Shown: in pieces, positions 1-8,031 of the stretch
How positions within the stretch are numbered: the stretch's first letter is position 1
How the letters are laid out: each line of letters starts with the position of its first letter
Made by a program: the position numbers and the translations under genes
The notes under the pieces: generated by a model
Told to the model about the DNA's origin: nothing
What the model saw: the letters and a program-made list of their open reading frames with translations, nothing else
The model's database searches: none
Assembly (NCBI GenBank): GCA_964519985.1
Contig: CAZFMF010000016.1
Span: 1 to 64,000 of the forward strand
Reading direction: 5' to 3'
Length of the DNA: 64,000 nucleotides
From: JAIEOG01 sp964519985
Lineage (GTDB): Bacteria; Bdellovibrionota; FAC87; UBA2466

Positions 1-378
1 AGCCGCCCGATTCGCGGCATCTCGGAAGAGGCGATGAAGACTTTGATGCAATACCATTGGCCGGGGAACGTGCGTGAACTGGAAAATCTGATGGAACGCG
101 TGGTGGTTTTGAAGCGCGACGCCGGCGTCATCGAACTCAAGGATTTCCCACCGGCCTATTTCAGCAATGTGCGACTCGATCGCTTTGTGGCGAGCGTGGC
201 CTTGCCCGACGATGGCTTAGATTTCAATGAAGCCGTGAATGAGTTCGAAAATGAACTGATTTTGCAAGCGTTGCAAAAAACGGAAGGCAATAAAAACAAA
301 GCCGCCACCCTCCTAAACCTCAACCGCACGACGTTGGTGGAAAAACTCAAACGCAAAGGCCTGCGAATCGCGTCCTAG
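1..378 (+). CDS. Sigma-54-dependent Fis-family activator, C-terminal part
   Basis: The frame is open from the first base, so the 5' end lies outside the window; 125 residues remain. What is left is the end of the AAA+ domain, with the sensor II motif GNVRELENL near residue 22, then a linker and a C-terminal Fis-type helix-turn-helix ending RTTLVEKLKRKGL. Proteins of this family bind upstream of -24/-12 promoters and hydrolyse ATP to open the sigma-54 polymerase complex. The RTTLVEKL recognition helix resembles that of flagellar regulators of the FleQ/FlrC type, and a large flagellar operon begins about 6.5 kb downstream, so a flagellar role is a reasonable inference. Any receiver or sensor domain cannot be seen. 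Confidence 0.85.
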   Translation, partial: SRPIRGISEEAMKTLMQYHWPGNVRELENLMERVVVLKRDAGVIELKDFPPAYFSNVRLDRFVASVALPDDGLDFNEAVNEFENELILQALQKTEGNKNKAATLLNLNRTTLVEKLKRKGLRIAS

Positions 379-512
379 TCATTGCGAGGAGCGCAGCAAC
401 GAAGCAATCGCGCATCGCTCCGCGATACGTCTCTGCGAGCCCGCAGGGCGTGGCTGTCTCGCATCGCTCCGCGATGCGGGATTGCTTCGGGCCTTCGGCC
501 CTCGCAAAGACA
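379..512. repeat. Dispersed palindromic repeat (CATTGCGAGG family), copy 1
   Basis: This fills the gap between two convergent genes. It starts TCATTGCGAGGAGCGCAGC, contains GAAGCAATC, then two nested palindromes around GCATCGCTCCGCGATGC, and ends with GGCCCTCGCAAAGAC, so the ends are roughly inverted. The same words return at about 16.4, 42.7, 47.7, 50.0 and 59.0 kb, always between genes. It can fold into long stems and may end transcription from both sides. No transposase is nearby. Confidence 0.8.
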
Positions 513-1274
513 CTATTCAGGACGTTTCTTTCCTTCTTCGATGAATTGCTTCATGAAGTATTGCAGGATGGCGCTGCGTTTGGCGCCGCCGGTGATGGAT
601 TTGATGTCTTCGTAGACCGTGGGATCGTTGATCAAGCCGCCTAAAGAGCCCTCGCCCCGATCCACCTTGCCGAGGATCGCTTCCATATGACTTACCGACT
701 TGCCTAGCTTGATGCCGACCTTCTCCTGCCGCAGTTCGGTCGTAATCGCCGCCAGGTTCTTCGTGACGACGTTGAGCTGGCTCATCATGCTGTCGAAATC
801 GCCGCCCTCCTCGAACTTCTTCGAGAGTCCGCCCATTACCTTGCCACCCTGAGAAAAAATATCTTCGGGTTCATTCGTCGTAATGGTGTCGCCATCTTTC
901 AGTACGGGTGACTCGCCGGAGCCAAAACTGACTTCCACGTACTTATCCCCCAGGACTCCCTGCGTCTTGATCTGGGCGATGGAATCCTTGCGAATGTAAT
1001 TCTGAACATTGCGGGAGATGGACATCTCCACCAATAAATCGCGGCGGGCGTTATCCGAGATGGAAATCTTGCGGATCACGCCGACGCGCAATCCTCCCAA
1101 AGTCACTTCCGAACCCATGTGTAGACCTTTCACCTGGTGGAAGGTTCCGTAGAGCGTGAATTGGGACTTCATGACGCCGCCGCCACCAATGTTGAAGAGG
1201 ATGAAGACAAACGCCGCGGCTCCCACCGCGACCATGATGCCCACAATGATGTTGTTTGCGATCTTCTTGTCCAT
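513..1274 (-). CDS. mlaD: MlaD-like MCE-domain substrate-binding protein
   Basis: 253 residues. An N-terminal membrane anchor (about residues 8-30, rich in V, I, A, F and G) is followed by a single MCE domain at about 38-115 with the typical segment GLHMGSEVTLGGLRVG, then a helical C-terminal region. MCE proteins of this class form rings on an inner-membrane ABC transporter and move phospholipids between the inner and outer membranes. The start codon overlaps the mlaF stop codon (TAATG), so translation is probably coupled. It is the last gene of a lipoprotein-mlaE-mlaF-mlaD unit. The C-terminal part beyond the MCE domain is not conserved enough for me to say more. Confidence 0.88.
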   Translation of the reverse strand: MDKKIANNIIVGIMVAVGAAAFVFILFNIGGGGVMKSQFTLYGTFHQVKGLHMGSEVTLGGLRVGVIRKISISDNARRDLLVEMSISRNVQNYIRKDSIAQIKTQGVLGDKYVEVSFGSGESPVLKDGDTITTNEPEDIFSQGGKVMGGLSKKFEEGGDFDSMMSQLNVVTKNLAAITTELRQEKVGIKLGKSVSHMEAILGKVDRGEGSLGGLINDPTVYEDIKSITGGAKRSAILQYFMKQFIEEGKKRPE

Positions 1275-2029
1275 TACATCGTCTCTCCGTGAATAAACCC
1301 TTCCAGCTCCGCATCCTTGGTATTCTTGATCTCTTCCGCCGTACCCACCGCGCGAATTTTTCCGTCCTTAATAAAAGCCACGCGGTCCGTCACGGCGAAG
1401 ATACTGGACATATCGTGGGTCACCAGTACGGAAGTCGCTCCCTGCTTTTGCAGCTCGAGAATGATTTTCAAAATCTGTTTCGTATTGTACGGGTCCAATC
1501 CGGTGGTGGGCTCATCGTACAAGATCACTTCGGGATGCAAGATGATGCTGCGGGCGACGCCCACGCGTCGTTGCATCCCGCCGCTCAAATCCCCGGGAAA
1601 GAGATGCTGATTTCCGTCGAGTCCAACTTGCGCGAGCGCATCCTTCACTTTCTTGCGGATCGCGGTTTCCGATAGATCCGTGTGTTCCTTCAACGGGTAA
1701 GCCAGGTTTTCCTCGATCGTCAAACTGTCGAAGAGGGCGCCGTACTGAAAAACGTAGGCAATCTGTTTGCGCACGTCGACCAACGAGTCTTCATTGAGCC
1801 CGGTAATGTCTTGGCCACGGAATAAAATCTTACCGCGATCGGGCTTTTCCAGCCCGATCAGCGATCGCAAGAGCACGCTCTTGCCCGAACCGCTACCGCC
1901 CATCAGGGTGAGGACCTCGCCCTTGTAAATGGAAAGGTCGATCCCCCGGTGAACCGGTTTCGATTCGAAATTCTTGTGGACCCCTTTGATTTCGATCAGG
2001 GGTTCTTTTCCTTCGGCTTCCGCTTTCAC
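1274..2029 (-). CDS. mlaF: Mla-type ABC transporter ATP-binding protein
   Basis: 251 residues with the chosen start. Walker A GGSGSGKSVLLRSL, the signature LSGGMQRRVG, Walker B VILYDEPTTGLDP and the switch His in LVTHDMSS are all present, so it should be an active ATPase. It supplies energy for MlaE/MlaD lipid transport at the inner membrane. The frame is open up to a GTG at 2056, but that start would overlap mlaE by 31 bases and has no ribosome site. A GTG at 2029 forms a GTGA overlap with the mlaE stop and has GGGGAA upstream, so I prefer it. Neighbours are mlaE before and mlaD after. Confidence 0.9.
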   Translation of the reverse strand: MKAEAEGKEPLIEIKGVHKNFESKPVHRGIDLSIYKGEVLTLMGGSGSGKSVLLRSLIGLEKPDRGKILFRGQDITGLNEDSLVDVRKQIAYVFQYGALFDSLTIEENLAYPLKEHTDLSETAIRKKVKDALAQVGLDGNQHLFPGDLSGGMQRRVGVARSIILHPEVILYDEPTTGLDPYNTKQILKIILELQKQGATSVLVTHDMSSIFAVTDRVAFIKDGKIRAVGTAEEIKNTKDAELEGFIHGETM

Positions 2030-2838
2030 TGAATTCCCCGTTCGTATAGCCACCACATCTTCGTCAAAAGAAAGTCCTGGATCGCAATCAAGATCGAGGA
2101 GGTGACCACGGTCTTCGTCGTCGCTTGTCCTACGCCTTGGGTTCCGCCGCTGGTATTGAGGCCGTAGTAACAGCCCGCGACTCCGATCGTAAGACCGAAG
2201 ATAAAGGTCTTGCTGAAGCCCACCATGAAATCAATCGGGCGCAAGCCCACCAGCGCTTCGTGGAAGTAGAAACTAGGCTCGATATTGAGCTCGACGTAGC
2301 CAATCAGTAATCCGCCCAGAATACCGACGATATCGGCGAAAACGGTAATCATCGGGGCGAGCATGAGCATCGCGAGCACCCGTGGGACGACAATGCGCTT
2401 GATGGGGTCGGTACCCAAAGCGCGGATGGCGTCAATTTGCTGGGTGACCTTCATGGATCCAATTTCGGCCGCCACCCCCGAGCCCACGCGGCCGGCCAGC
2501 ATGAGGCAGGTGAGAATCGGCCCTAGCTCGCGCAGGATCGAAATCCCGACGATCTTCGGCACGTAAAGCTTTCCGCCGAAGCGCTCCAACCCCAATCCGA
2601 ATTGAAGGGTCATCACCATTCCGGTCGACAGCGCCGTGATCATCGTCAGCGAAAGTGACTTGAAACCGAGCTGATAACATTGCTCGGTGAAGAGCCGGAA
2701 GTAGAACGGCGGACGGAATAAGGCGTGGGCCGTCGAATAGCAAAGATTGACCGAACCGCCCAGGAAATCGATGAAGCCGAGGAAAGCATTCAGCGATCGG
2801 CGCCCGGTGTGGCCGAGGAGTTTTTTAGTCTTTTCCAT
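2026..2838 (-). CDS. mlaE: MlaE-family ABC transporter permease
   Basis: 270 residues with several hydrophobic segments, typical of the MlaE permease. The conserved core around LREGPILTCLMLAGRVGSG-like sequence (here LRELGPILTCLMLAGRVG) and the following AEIGSMKVTQQIDALR-like helix (here QQIDAIRALG) are clear. It forms the membrane channel part of the lipid transporter with MlaF and MlaD. The start ATG lies inside the end of the upstream lipoprotein gene (14-base overlap), and the stop overlaps the mlaF start, so the four genes form one tightly coupled unit. Length is normal for the family. Confidence 0.92.
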   Translation of the reverse strand: MEKTKKLLGHTGRRSLNAFLGFIDFLGGSVNLCYSTAHALFRPPFYFRLFTEQCYQLGFKSLSLTMITALSTGMVMTLQFGLGLERFGGKLYVPKIVGISILRELGPILTCLMLAGRVGSGVAAEIGSMKVTQQIDAIRALGTDPIKRIVVPRVLAMLMLAPMITVFADIVGILGGLLIGYVELNIEPSFYFHEALVGLRPIDFMVGFSKTFIFGLTIGVAGCYYGLNTSGGTQGVGQATTKTVVTSSILIAIQDFLLTKMWWLYERGIQ

Positions 2839-3328
2839 ATTGGAAACTCCCCACGAATTGTTGAAAGGCTTTCGAATCCGACGCTGGAATTTCCTTCGGG
2901 CTCAAAAGCGAGAAATCAAAAACGCATTCATTTTTCGCCAGGACGAAGAGCTCGAGATGGAAAGTTTTCCCTTCGAGCTTCGTAACGACGAGGGAATGCA
3001 AACCAGCATTTTTTCCGAACGTCGTTTTCTCGCGTTTCTTCACGGTCGTTCCGCGCGTTCCCATCAGCAAGTGTTGGGTCAGAACGTCGAGGGGAGCGTC
3101 GGGGCTGCGGTGGCAACTACTCACCAACGTCACCACGTTACCCGAAGGTAAAGTGTAGGCGCGGTCGCTCTCCGCTCTTCCTTTGCGCGACCACGATTCG
3201 GGCGGATCGACGTGGTAACCGCTCGCCCGCTCCAAATCCGGGGCGCCGCCGACGATGGAGCAACCGGCGCAGACCAGTCCCGTGATCGCTAGGAAGAACG
3301 GAAAAACTTTTTTCGCTTTTAGGTACAC
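2825..3328 (-). CDS. Putative lipoprotein heading the mla operon
   Basis: 167 residues from a GTG at 3328. The frame is open further upstream, but the Arg/Pro-rich upstream sequence does not look like protein, whereas the GTG gives a compact lipoprotein signal: basic YLKAKK, a hydrophobic core FPFFLAITGLV and a cysteine after CAG. AGGGA lies upstream of the start. The mature part has two further Cys residues (SSCHR and KNECVF) and no domain I recognise. It overlaps mlaE by 14 bases, so it is probably a periplasmic or outer-membrane partner of the lipid transporter; that is inferred from position only. The unusual Cys at -3 of the lipobox lowers certainty about lipidation. Confidence 0.65.
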   Translation of the reverse strand: MYLKAKKVFPFFLAITGLVCAGCSIVGGAPDLERASGYHVDPPESWSRKGRAESDRAYTLPSGNVVTLVSSCHRSPDAPLDVLTQHLLMGTRGTTVKKREKTTFGKNAGLHSLVVTKLEGKTFHLELFVLAKNECVFDFSLLSPKEIPASDSKAFQQFVGSFQYGKD

Positions 3329-3488
3329 GACGGTCCCATTCCCTATGCTTATCGGAATCTTGTGGCTGAAATCCGTGCCGCGTAGCAGCAATACCATTGG
3401 GCGGAACGGTCTTCGACAAAACCTTGACGGCCCGACAGGAAAATCGCGTCGACGGGGCGAAAAACCCGATGGAAGCTGCGGTTCGGCT

Positions 3489-3504
3489 CGGCACGCCAAT
3501 TGCT
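3489..3504 (+). promoter_or_regulatory. Sigma-54 promoter upstream of the TPR protein
   Basis: CGGCACGCCAATTGCT matches the -24/-12 consensus (GGCAC, N5, TTGCW) exactly, with 10 bases between GG and GC. The predicted start of transcription, near 3514, falls only about five bases before the GTG at 3519, so the message would be nearly leaderless. Confidence 0.6.
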
Positions 3505-3518
3505 TAGTAGTCGGTACG

Positions 3519-5831
3519 GTGCTCTATCCAAAGTCTGCCCTCTCCTTTTTTCTCCTTCTCCTCTTAACTCCCGGCGTCGCGCGAGCGCAGCGGGGATTTA
3601 CGGCTTGGGAGGAGTTTGACCGGCCTCACCCGGTCTGTGAGCGCACCATTCCGCTCGGGATCGGGCGCGAAACTTTTTTTGAAGTGGCAAACGATGTTCC
3701 GGGACGAGATGAGTACAACCAGCTCATTAAGGCGTTTCGAGCGCACAAGTGGCAGGAACTCGACGTCGGTATCGCCGAGTTTCGCTTGAAATACGAAAGC
3801 AGCCCCTTGCGCGAGGCGATCGCGTTTTTGGAAGTTCAGGCCGAATTCGATCGGGATCGGTCGGGGGACGAAGAGCGAGAAAAAGCGGCCGAGCGTAAGC
3901 TGCGCAATACGCTCTTGCTTTACCCTAAATCGGATTTTGGTCCGGCGATCGCGGCAACGGCCGGCGCCTATTGGTTGCGAACCGGCAACTCCCAGCGCAG
4001 CTTGGCGATTTACGAGTTGGCGGAGAAAAATTTTCCCGGACACCCCTTGAGTTGCACTTTTGCGATGGGAATCGCCGAAACCCATTTTCAGCTGCGGGCC
4101 TGGGGGCCGGCCGAAGCGGCTTTCGAAAAGATTTTGAAGGAGTGCGTGAATTTTCGTTTGCGGAGTGCAGCCCTGATCCGCAAAGTCGACATCGCGTGGC
4201 TGCAAGATAAGCCGGGTGCAGAGGTGGCGTACGAAAAGATCATTTTCGACGACAACCCTTTCGTAGAAAGGTTCTACCAACCCACCCTCGCCAACCTCGG
4301 CGAAATCAAATATCGCGCCGGCAAGTGGAAAGAAGCGGGACACTTTTTTGAGCGCTATCTCAAGACCGAACGGCCCGATGCGGAGTGTCGCCCTTTTGCC
4401 ATGAAGCGCCTCGCCGACGTGGCCATGCACCAGGGGGAAAAAACTTCCCAAGTCATGGGCCGGTACTTAGCGGTGCACGAGCGTTGGCCGAAAACGGATG
4501 TGGGACGATTCGCCTACGCTCACGCTTTGCTCGCGGATCCCGATCTCAAATCGGGGGCCGAACTCGATCGCCGGATTACATTGGTCGATCAGGATGTGGA
4601 CAAGGTGACGCTCGATTCCTTGCGGTCGCGGGTTTTCGTGGAGAAGGGTCTGACGCTCCTAGACCTGGGACAAACCTCGGCGTTGAGCTACCTCAATAAA
4701 CTGCGCGACAAGACGCCGTTTGATTTGACGAAAGGCAAGGTGGGGGAGTTCATCCGGCTTCAATTCACTCGGCTTGCGGAGGGTGGGAAGCTGGCGCCGT
4801 TGGATTCCTCTAAAATCTTTGCCGAACTGGAAGAGGGCTATGCCGATTGGTTGAAGGGATCACCCCAAGAAGCGTGGGCCATCGATTTTTATGGACGTAC
4901 GGTGGTGCGCCAGACGGAGAAGCTGGCCGCGGCCGATAAACTGGCGGATGCCCTGGATCGCTTGAAGGTATGGCGCGGTTCGCCCCTATGGCCAAAAGGG
5001 GGCGTTCCGCCCGAGATGCGTCAGAGCATCGGCGCCGCTCTACTGGAAAAACTCGTTCGTGACGGGATGGACGGCGAAGCCGCCCTGCAGATCGCCGAGG
5101 CCGGATCGCAGCTGAAACCGTTCTTGGAGCCCGAGTACCGAGTGGTCGGTTGGCTGGCCGGCATTTTCCTCAAGACGAAGGACGCCAAAGGGGGTTGGTT
5201 ACGTTGGGAACGCGAACTCGCGTCGGTGGTCGGTAGCCTGCCGAAGGAGCGCATCCCGCTCTTCCGACTTGCCTCCGCGATGGGACTACGGCACCAGCAG
5301 GACTATTCCGGTGCGGAGGCGGCCCTCAAGGGGCTCGACGATCGCCGGTGGAACAACGCGATCGCCCTCGAGCGCATTGCCCTGGCGCGGGCGCAAGGGC
5401 AAGGGGAACGGGCCTACCGTTTGCTGGCGGACCGACTCAAGGCGGCCCCCGCGGACGCCAAGAAGCCAGTCTTGAAGGAGATGGCGGGAACCCTCGAACA
5501 GACCCGACTCTGGTCACGCGCCGGAGACTTGGTCGAGGCGGCCCGCACCCATATTCCGGAAAAAGAGGAACTGGCGGACTACTACCACATTGCCGGACGC
5601 GCTTTTTCCGAGGACCACCGCTGCGGCCAGGCCGTTCCGATGTTGGAGAGCGGTCTACGACTTTCTTCGAGTGCCAAACGGTCCGCCGAATCTCGTTTTC
5701 GCCTGGCGAAGTGCCTCGTATCAGAAAAAAAGCCGGAAGCCGCTCGCCTCGAGTGGCAGAAGGTGGTCGACATGCAGGATGGGTTCTGGAGCCCCCTGGC
5801 TCAAAGTGAAATCAAACTGCTCAAGCCGTAG
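3519..5831 (+). CDS. Exported TPR-type superhelical protein
   Basis: 770 residues. The open frame extends upstream, but a GTG at 3519 gives a clear signal peptide with the core SALSFFLLLLLTPGVARAQ and a likely cut after ARA. The mature protein is almost entirely helical and made of degenerate tetratricopeptide-like repeats (for example REAIAFLEVQAEFDRD, GPAEAAFEKILKEC, GKWKEAGHFFERYLKTE), resembling the superhelical part of soluble lytic transglycosylases. No catalytic domain was found. It sits behind a consensus sigma-54 promoter, 20 bases before a sigma-54 activator gene and in line with the flagellar operon, so a role as a periplasmic scaffold in envelope or flagellar assembly is possible but unproven. 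Confidence 0.75.
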   Translation: MLYPKSALSFFLLLLLTPGVARAQRGFTAWEEFDRPHPVCERTIPLGIGRETFFEVANDVPGRDEYNQLIKAFRAHKWQELDVGIAEFRLKYESSPLREAIAFLEVQAEFDRDRSGDEEREKAAERKLRNTLLLYPKSDFGPAIAATAGAYWLRTGNSQRSLAIYELAEKNFPGHPLSCTFAMGIAETHFQLRAWGPAEAAFEKILKECVNFRLRSAALIRKVDIAWLQDKPGAEVAYEKIIFDDNPFVERFYQPTLANLGEIKYRAGKWKEAGHFFERYLKTERPDAECRPFAMKRLADVAMHQGEKTSQVMGRYLAVHERWPKTDVGRFAYAHALLADPDLKSGAELDRRITLVDQDVDKVTLDSLRSRVFVEKGLTLLDLGQTSALSYLNKLRDKTPFDLTKGKVGEFIRLQFTRLAEGGKLAPLDSSKIFAELEEGYADWLKGSPQEAWAIDFYGRTVVRQTEKLAAADKLADALDRLKVWRGSPLWPKGGVPPEMRQSIGAALLEKLVRDGMDGEAALQIAEAGSQLKPFLEPEYRVVGWLAGIFLKTKDAKGGWLRWERELASVVGSLPKERIPLFRLASAMGLRHQQDYSGAEAALKGLDDRRWNNAIALERIALARAQGQGERAYRLLADRLKAAPADAKKPVLKEMAGTLEQTRLWSRAGDLVEAARTHIPEKEELADYYHIAGRAFSEDHRCGQAVPMLESGLRLSSSAKRSAESRFRLAKCLVSEKKPEAARLEWQKVVDMQDGFWSPLAQSEIKLLKP

Positions 5832-5851
5832 TTCGAATCCAAAGGATAATC

Positions 5852-6781
5852 ATGGTTAAGACAGTGGAATTTCGGAATCGGACTTTGATCATCGCCGACG
5901 CGGCGATGGAGAAGACGCTGGAACTAGCATCCCGGGCATCGCGGTCGACCCTGCCGGTGTTAATTGTGGGGCCGAGCGGAACCGGTAAAGAATTGGTGGC
6001 GCGTTATATTCATGAACGGGGTACACGCGCGAGCGGGCCCTTCGTTTCGATCAATTGTGCCGCCATTCCGGAAGGTCTAATGGAAGCCGAACTTTTCGGC
6101 TACGAGCGAGGCGCATTTACCGGTGCGGTAGCGCAACGGATTGGTCGGTTCGAGCGCGCCAGCGGCGGCACCATCTTGCTCGACGAAATCAGCGAGATGC
6201 CGGTGCACTTGCAGGCGAAGCTACTGCGGGTGTTGCAGGAAGGTGAAATCGATCGCCTGGGCGGCAGCCATTCCATCCCGGTGCGCACCCGCGTGATTGC
6301 CACCACCAACGTGGAACCGATCGAGTTGATCCGGCGCGAAACGTTCCGCTCCGACCTGTTTTACCGCCTTAACGTCGTGCGCATCGATTGCGCCCCGTTG
6401 GGCGGACGTCCTTTGGCGATTGCGACGTTGGCGGAAGAGCTATTGAAGCGTTCCTGCGTAGCGCACGAAAGCGCTCCCAAACACTTTACCGAGGAAGCCC
6501 AGCGCAAGCTGCAGAGCTATTCCTGGCCCGGCAACATCCGCGAGCTGCAAAACGCGATTGAACGCGCGGTCTTGCTCTGTGACGGGCCGACGGTGACGGC
6601 AGAATTGCTCGATCTGCGCCCGTTACTGGCCGGTGGCGCGGAGTCGGAAACGGATCTTTCCGCGATGGAACAACGGGCGATCATTTCGACTTTGGAACGC
6701 ACGCAGGGAAATCGCACCGAAGCGGCGCGGCGTCTCGGCATTAGCGTCCGAACGTTGCGCAACAAGCTCAAAGCGATGTAG
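5852..6781 (+). CDS. Receiver-less sigma-54 activator preceding the flagellar operon
   Basis: 309 residues. The protein has only an AAA+ domain and a Fis-type DNA-binding domain. Seen in order: Walker A GPSGTGKE (about residue 39), the sigma-54 contact loop GAFTGA (about 89), Walker B TILLDEIS, the arginine finger region FRSDLFYRLNV, sensor II WPGNIRELQN (about 226) and a C-terminal helix-turn-helix ARRLGISVRTLRNKLK. There is no receiver or GAF domain, only about 15 residues before the AAA+ core. Its place just before flgB, whose promoter looks like sigma-54, makes it the probable activator of this operon, comparable in role to FlbD or FlgR of other bacteria. Control may be through protein partners or its own expression level. 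Confidence 0.9.
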   Translation: MVKTVEFRNRTLIIADAAMEKTLELASRASRSTLPVLIVGPSGTGKELVARYIHERGTRASGPFVSINCAAIPEGLMEAELFGYERGAFTGAVAQRIGRFERASGGTILLDEISEMPVHLQAKLLRVLQEGEIDRLGGSHSIPVRTRVIATTNVEPIELIRRETFRSDLFYRLNVVRIDCAPLGGRPLAIATLAEELLKRSCVAHESAPKHFTEEAQRKLQSYSWPGNIRELQNAIERAVLLCDGPTVTAELLDLRPLLAGGAESETDLSAMEQRAIISTLERTQGNRTEAARRLGISVRTLRNKLKAM

Positions 6782-6844
6782 GAAAATTTTTCCGGTTTCG
6801 CGGCAAGTCTTGCCGGATTTCTGGGTGAAGCCCGCACGGAAACG

Positions 6845-6861
6845 TTGGTATTCGGTTTGCA
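6845..6861 (+). promoter_or_regulatory. Sigma-54 promoter of the flgB operon
   Basis: TTGGTATTCGGTTTGCA has the GG and GC elements separated by exactly 10 bases. It matches TTGC at -12 fully and TGGCAC at -24 in four of six positions. Transcription would start near 6872, leaving a leader of about 34 bases that contains AGGGA before flgB. Confidence 0.7.
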
Positions 6862-6905
6862 GACATTTAATGTCGGCAACCTTCCGAAAAAACTTTAGGG
6901 AAAAA

Positions 6906-7289
6906 ATGAGTTCACTCTTCGACACATCCGTGCGGACCCTCGAGAAGTCGATGGACCTTTACTTAACGCGCCATAACGTCATCGCGGACAATATCGCGAA
7001 TGCGGAAACCCCCTATTTCAAAACCCGCCAAGTAGATTTCGAATCGGAGTTGCAGCGGGCCGTGGAAGCGGAAGAGACGGGTATCGGCGGCGTGGATATC
7101 GAATCGGTCCGCCCTAAGATTTTTCAGGATCCGGATACGGAGTTGGGCCAGGATCTCAACTCCGTCGACATGGATCGCGAGATGGCGCGCATGGCGAAAA
7201 ACGACACGCAGTACGCGGCCGCCTCCCAAATGATTTCCAAGAAGTTCGGTTTATTGAAATACGCCATCTCCGGAGGAAACGATAGATGA
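6906..7289 (+). CDS. flgB: Flagellar basal-body rod protein FlgB
   Basis: 127 residues. The frame is open from 6633, but the real start is the ATG at 6906, which has AGGGAAA upstream and begins MSSLFDTSVRTLEKSMDLYL. The N-terminal rod-protein signature (ADNIANAETPYFKTRQVDF) and the C-terminal helix (AASQMISKKFGLLKYAISGG) are typical. FlgB forms the proximal rod next to the MS ring and FliE. It starts the flagellar operon, lies about 34 bases after the predicted sigma-54 transcription start, and overlaps flgC by ATGA. Confidence 0.95.
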   Translation: MSSLFDTSVRTLEKSMDLYLTRHNVIADNIANAETPYFKTRQVDFESELQRAVEAEETGIGGVDIESVRPKIFQDPDTELGQDLNSVDMDREMARMAKNDTQYAAASQMISKKFGLLKYAISGGNDR

Positions 7290-7717
7290 GTGATTTCTTT
7301 AGCTCACTAGACATTAGCGCTTCGGCGTTGAGTGCCGAACGCCTGCGCATGAATGTTACGTCGAGCAACCTCGCCAACGCGCAGACCACCCGCACTCCCG
7401 AAGGTGGGCCGTACCGACGTAAAGACGCGGTTTTTGAGGCGCGTCCTTTCGCCGATGAGTTGGCCGCGCAGATGGATGCGCCCCTTCACCAGGTGAAAGT
7501 GGTGGATGTGATTTCGGATCCCAATCCGCCCAAGCTGGTTTACCAACCGGACCACGCCGACGCGAATCCCGATGGTTACGTGGCTTATCCCAACATCAAT
7601 ACGATGGAAGAGATGGTCAATATGATTACGGCCAGTAAAACGTTCGAGGCGAACGTGACCGTAATCAACACCACCAAAAACATGATGAACAAAGCTTTGG
7701 ATATCGGACGGAGATAA
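7286..7717 (+). CDS. flgC: Flagellar basal-body rod protein FlgC
   Basis: 143 residues, normal for the family. The N terminus (SALSAERLRMNVTSSNLANA) carries the rod/hook family signature, and the C terminus (NMITASKTFEANVTVINTTK) is the matching coiled-coil partner. The middle segment SDPNPPKLVYQPDHPDA-like sequence (here PNPPKLVYQPDHADANPDG) is characteristic of FlgC. It is a proximal rod subunit in the periplasm. Its start overlaps the flgB stop, and fliE follows after five bases. Confidence 0.96.
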   Translation: MSDFFSSLDISASALSAERLRMNVTSSNLANAQTTRTPEGGPYRRKDAVFEARPFADELAAQMDAPLHQVKVVDVISDPNPPKLVYQPDHADANPDGYVAYPNINTMEEMVNMITASKTFEANVTVINTTKNMMNKALDIGRR

Positions 7718-7722
7718 TTTAG

Positions 7723-8025
7723 ATGGAAATCAAATTTGATCGCATGCCCATCTCGGCGCCGATTGACCTACCCTCCACGAAAGTGTTCGAGGAAAAGGGC
7801 GATGGCGGTTCCTTTCTTTCTTATCTCGAAAAATCGATGGGCGAGGTGAACGAGCTTTTGAACGACGCCGACAAAAAGGCTTCCGACCTCGCGACCGGTA
7901 AGACCGAAAACCTTCACGAATCCATGATCGCTACGGAAAAGGCCGAAACCGCGTTTAAGCTGATGGTTCAATTCCGCGCGAAAGCCATCGAAGCCTACAA
8001 CGAAATCATGCGCATGCAGGTTTGA
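7723..8025 (+). CDS. fliE: Flagellar hook-basal body adaptor FliE
   Basis: 100 residues. The C-terminal two thirds match FliE: a helix with NLHESMIATEKAETAFKLMV and the closing VQFRAKAIEAYNEIMRMQ, typical of the protein that joins the MS ring (FliF) to the rod (FlgB). Length is normal. It sits between flgC and fliF, as in many flagellar operons, six bases before the fliF start. Confidence 0.95.
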   Translation: MEIKFDRMPISAPIDLPSTKVFEEKGDGGSFLSYLEKSMGEVNELLNDADKKASDLATGKTENLHESMIATEKAETAFKLMVQFRAKAIEAYNEIMRMQV

Positions 8026-8031
8026 TAAATC

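Noticed and set aside
3564..4451. 295-codon open frame on the minus strand
   Set aside because: Antisense shadow of the TPR protein gene; composition is Arg/Phe-rich without a domain.
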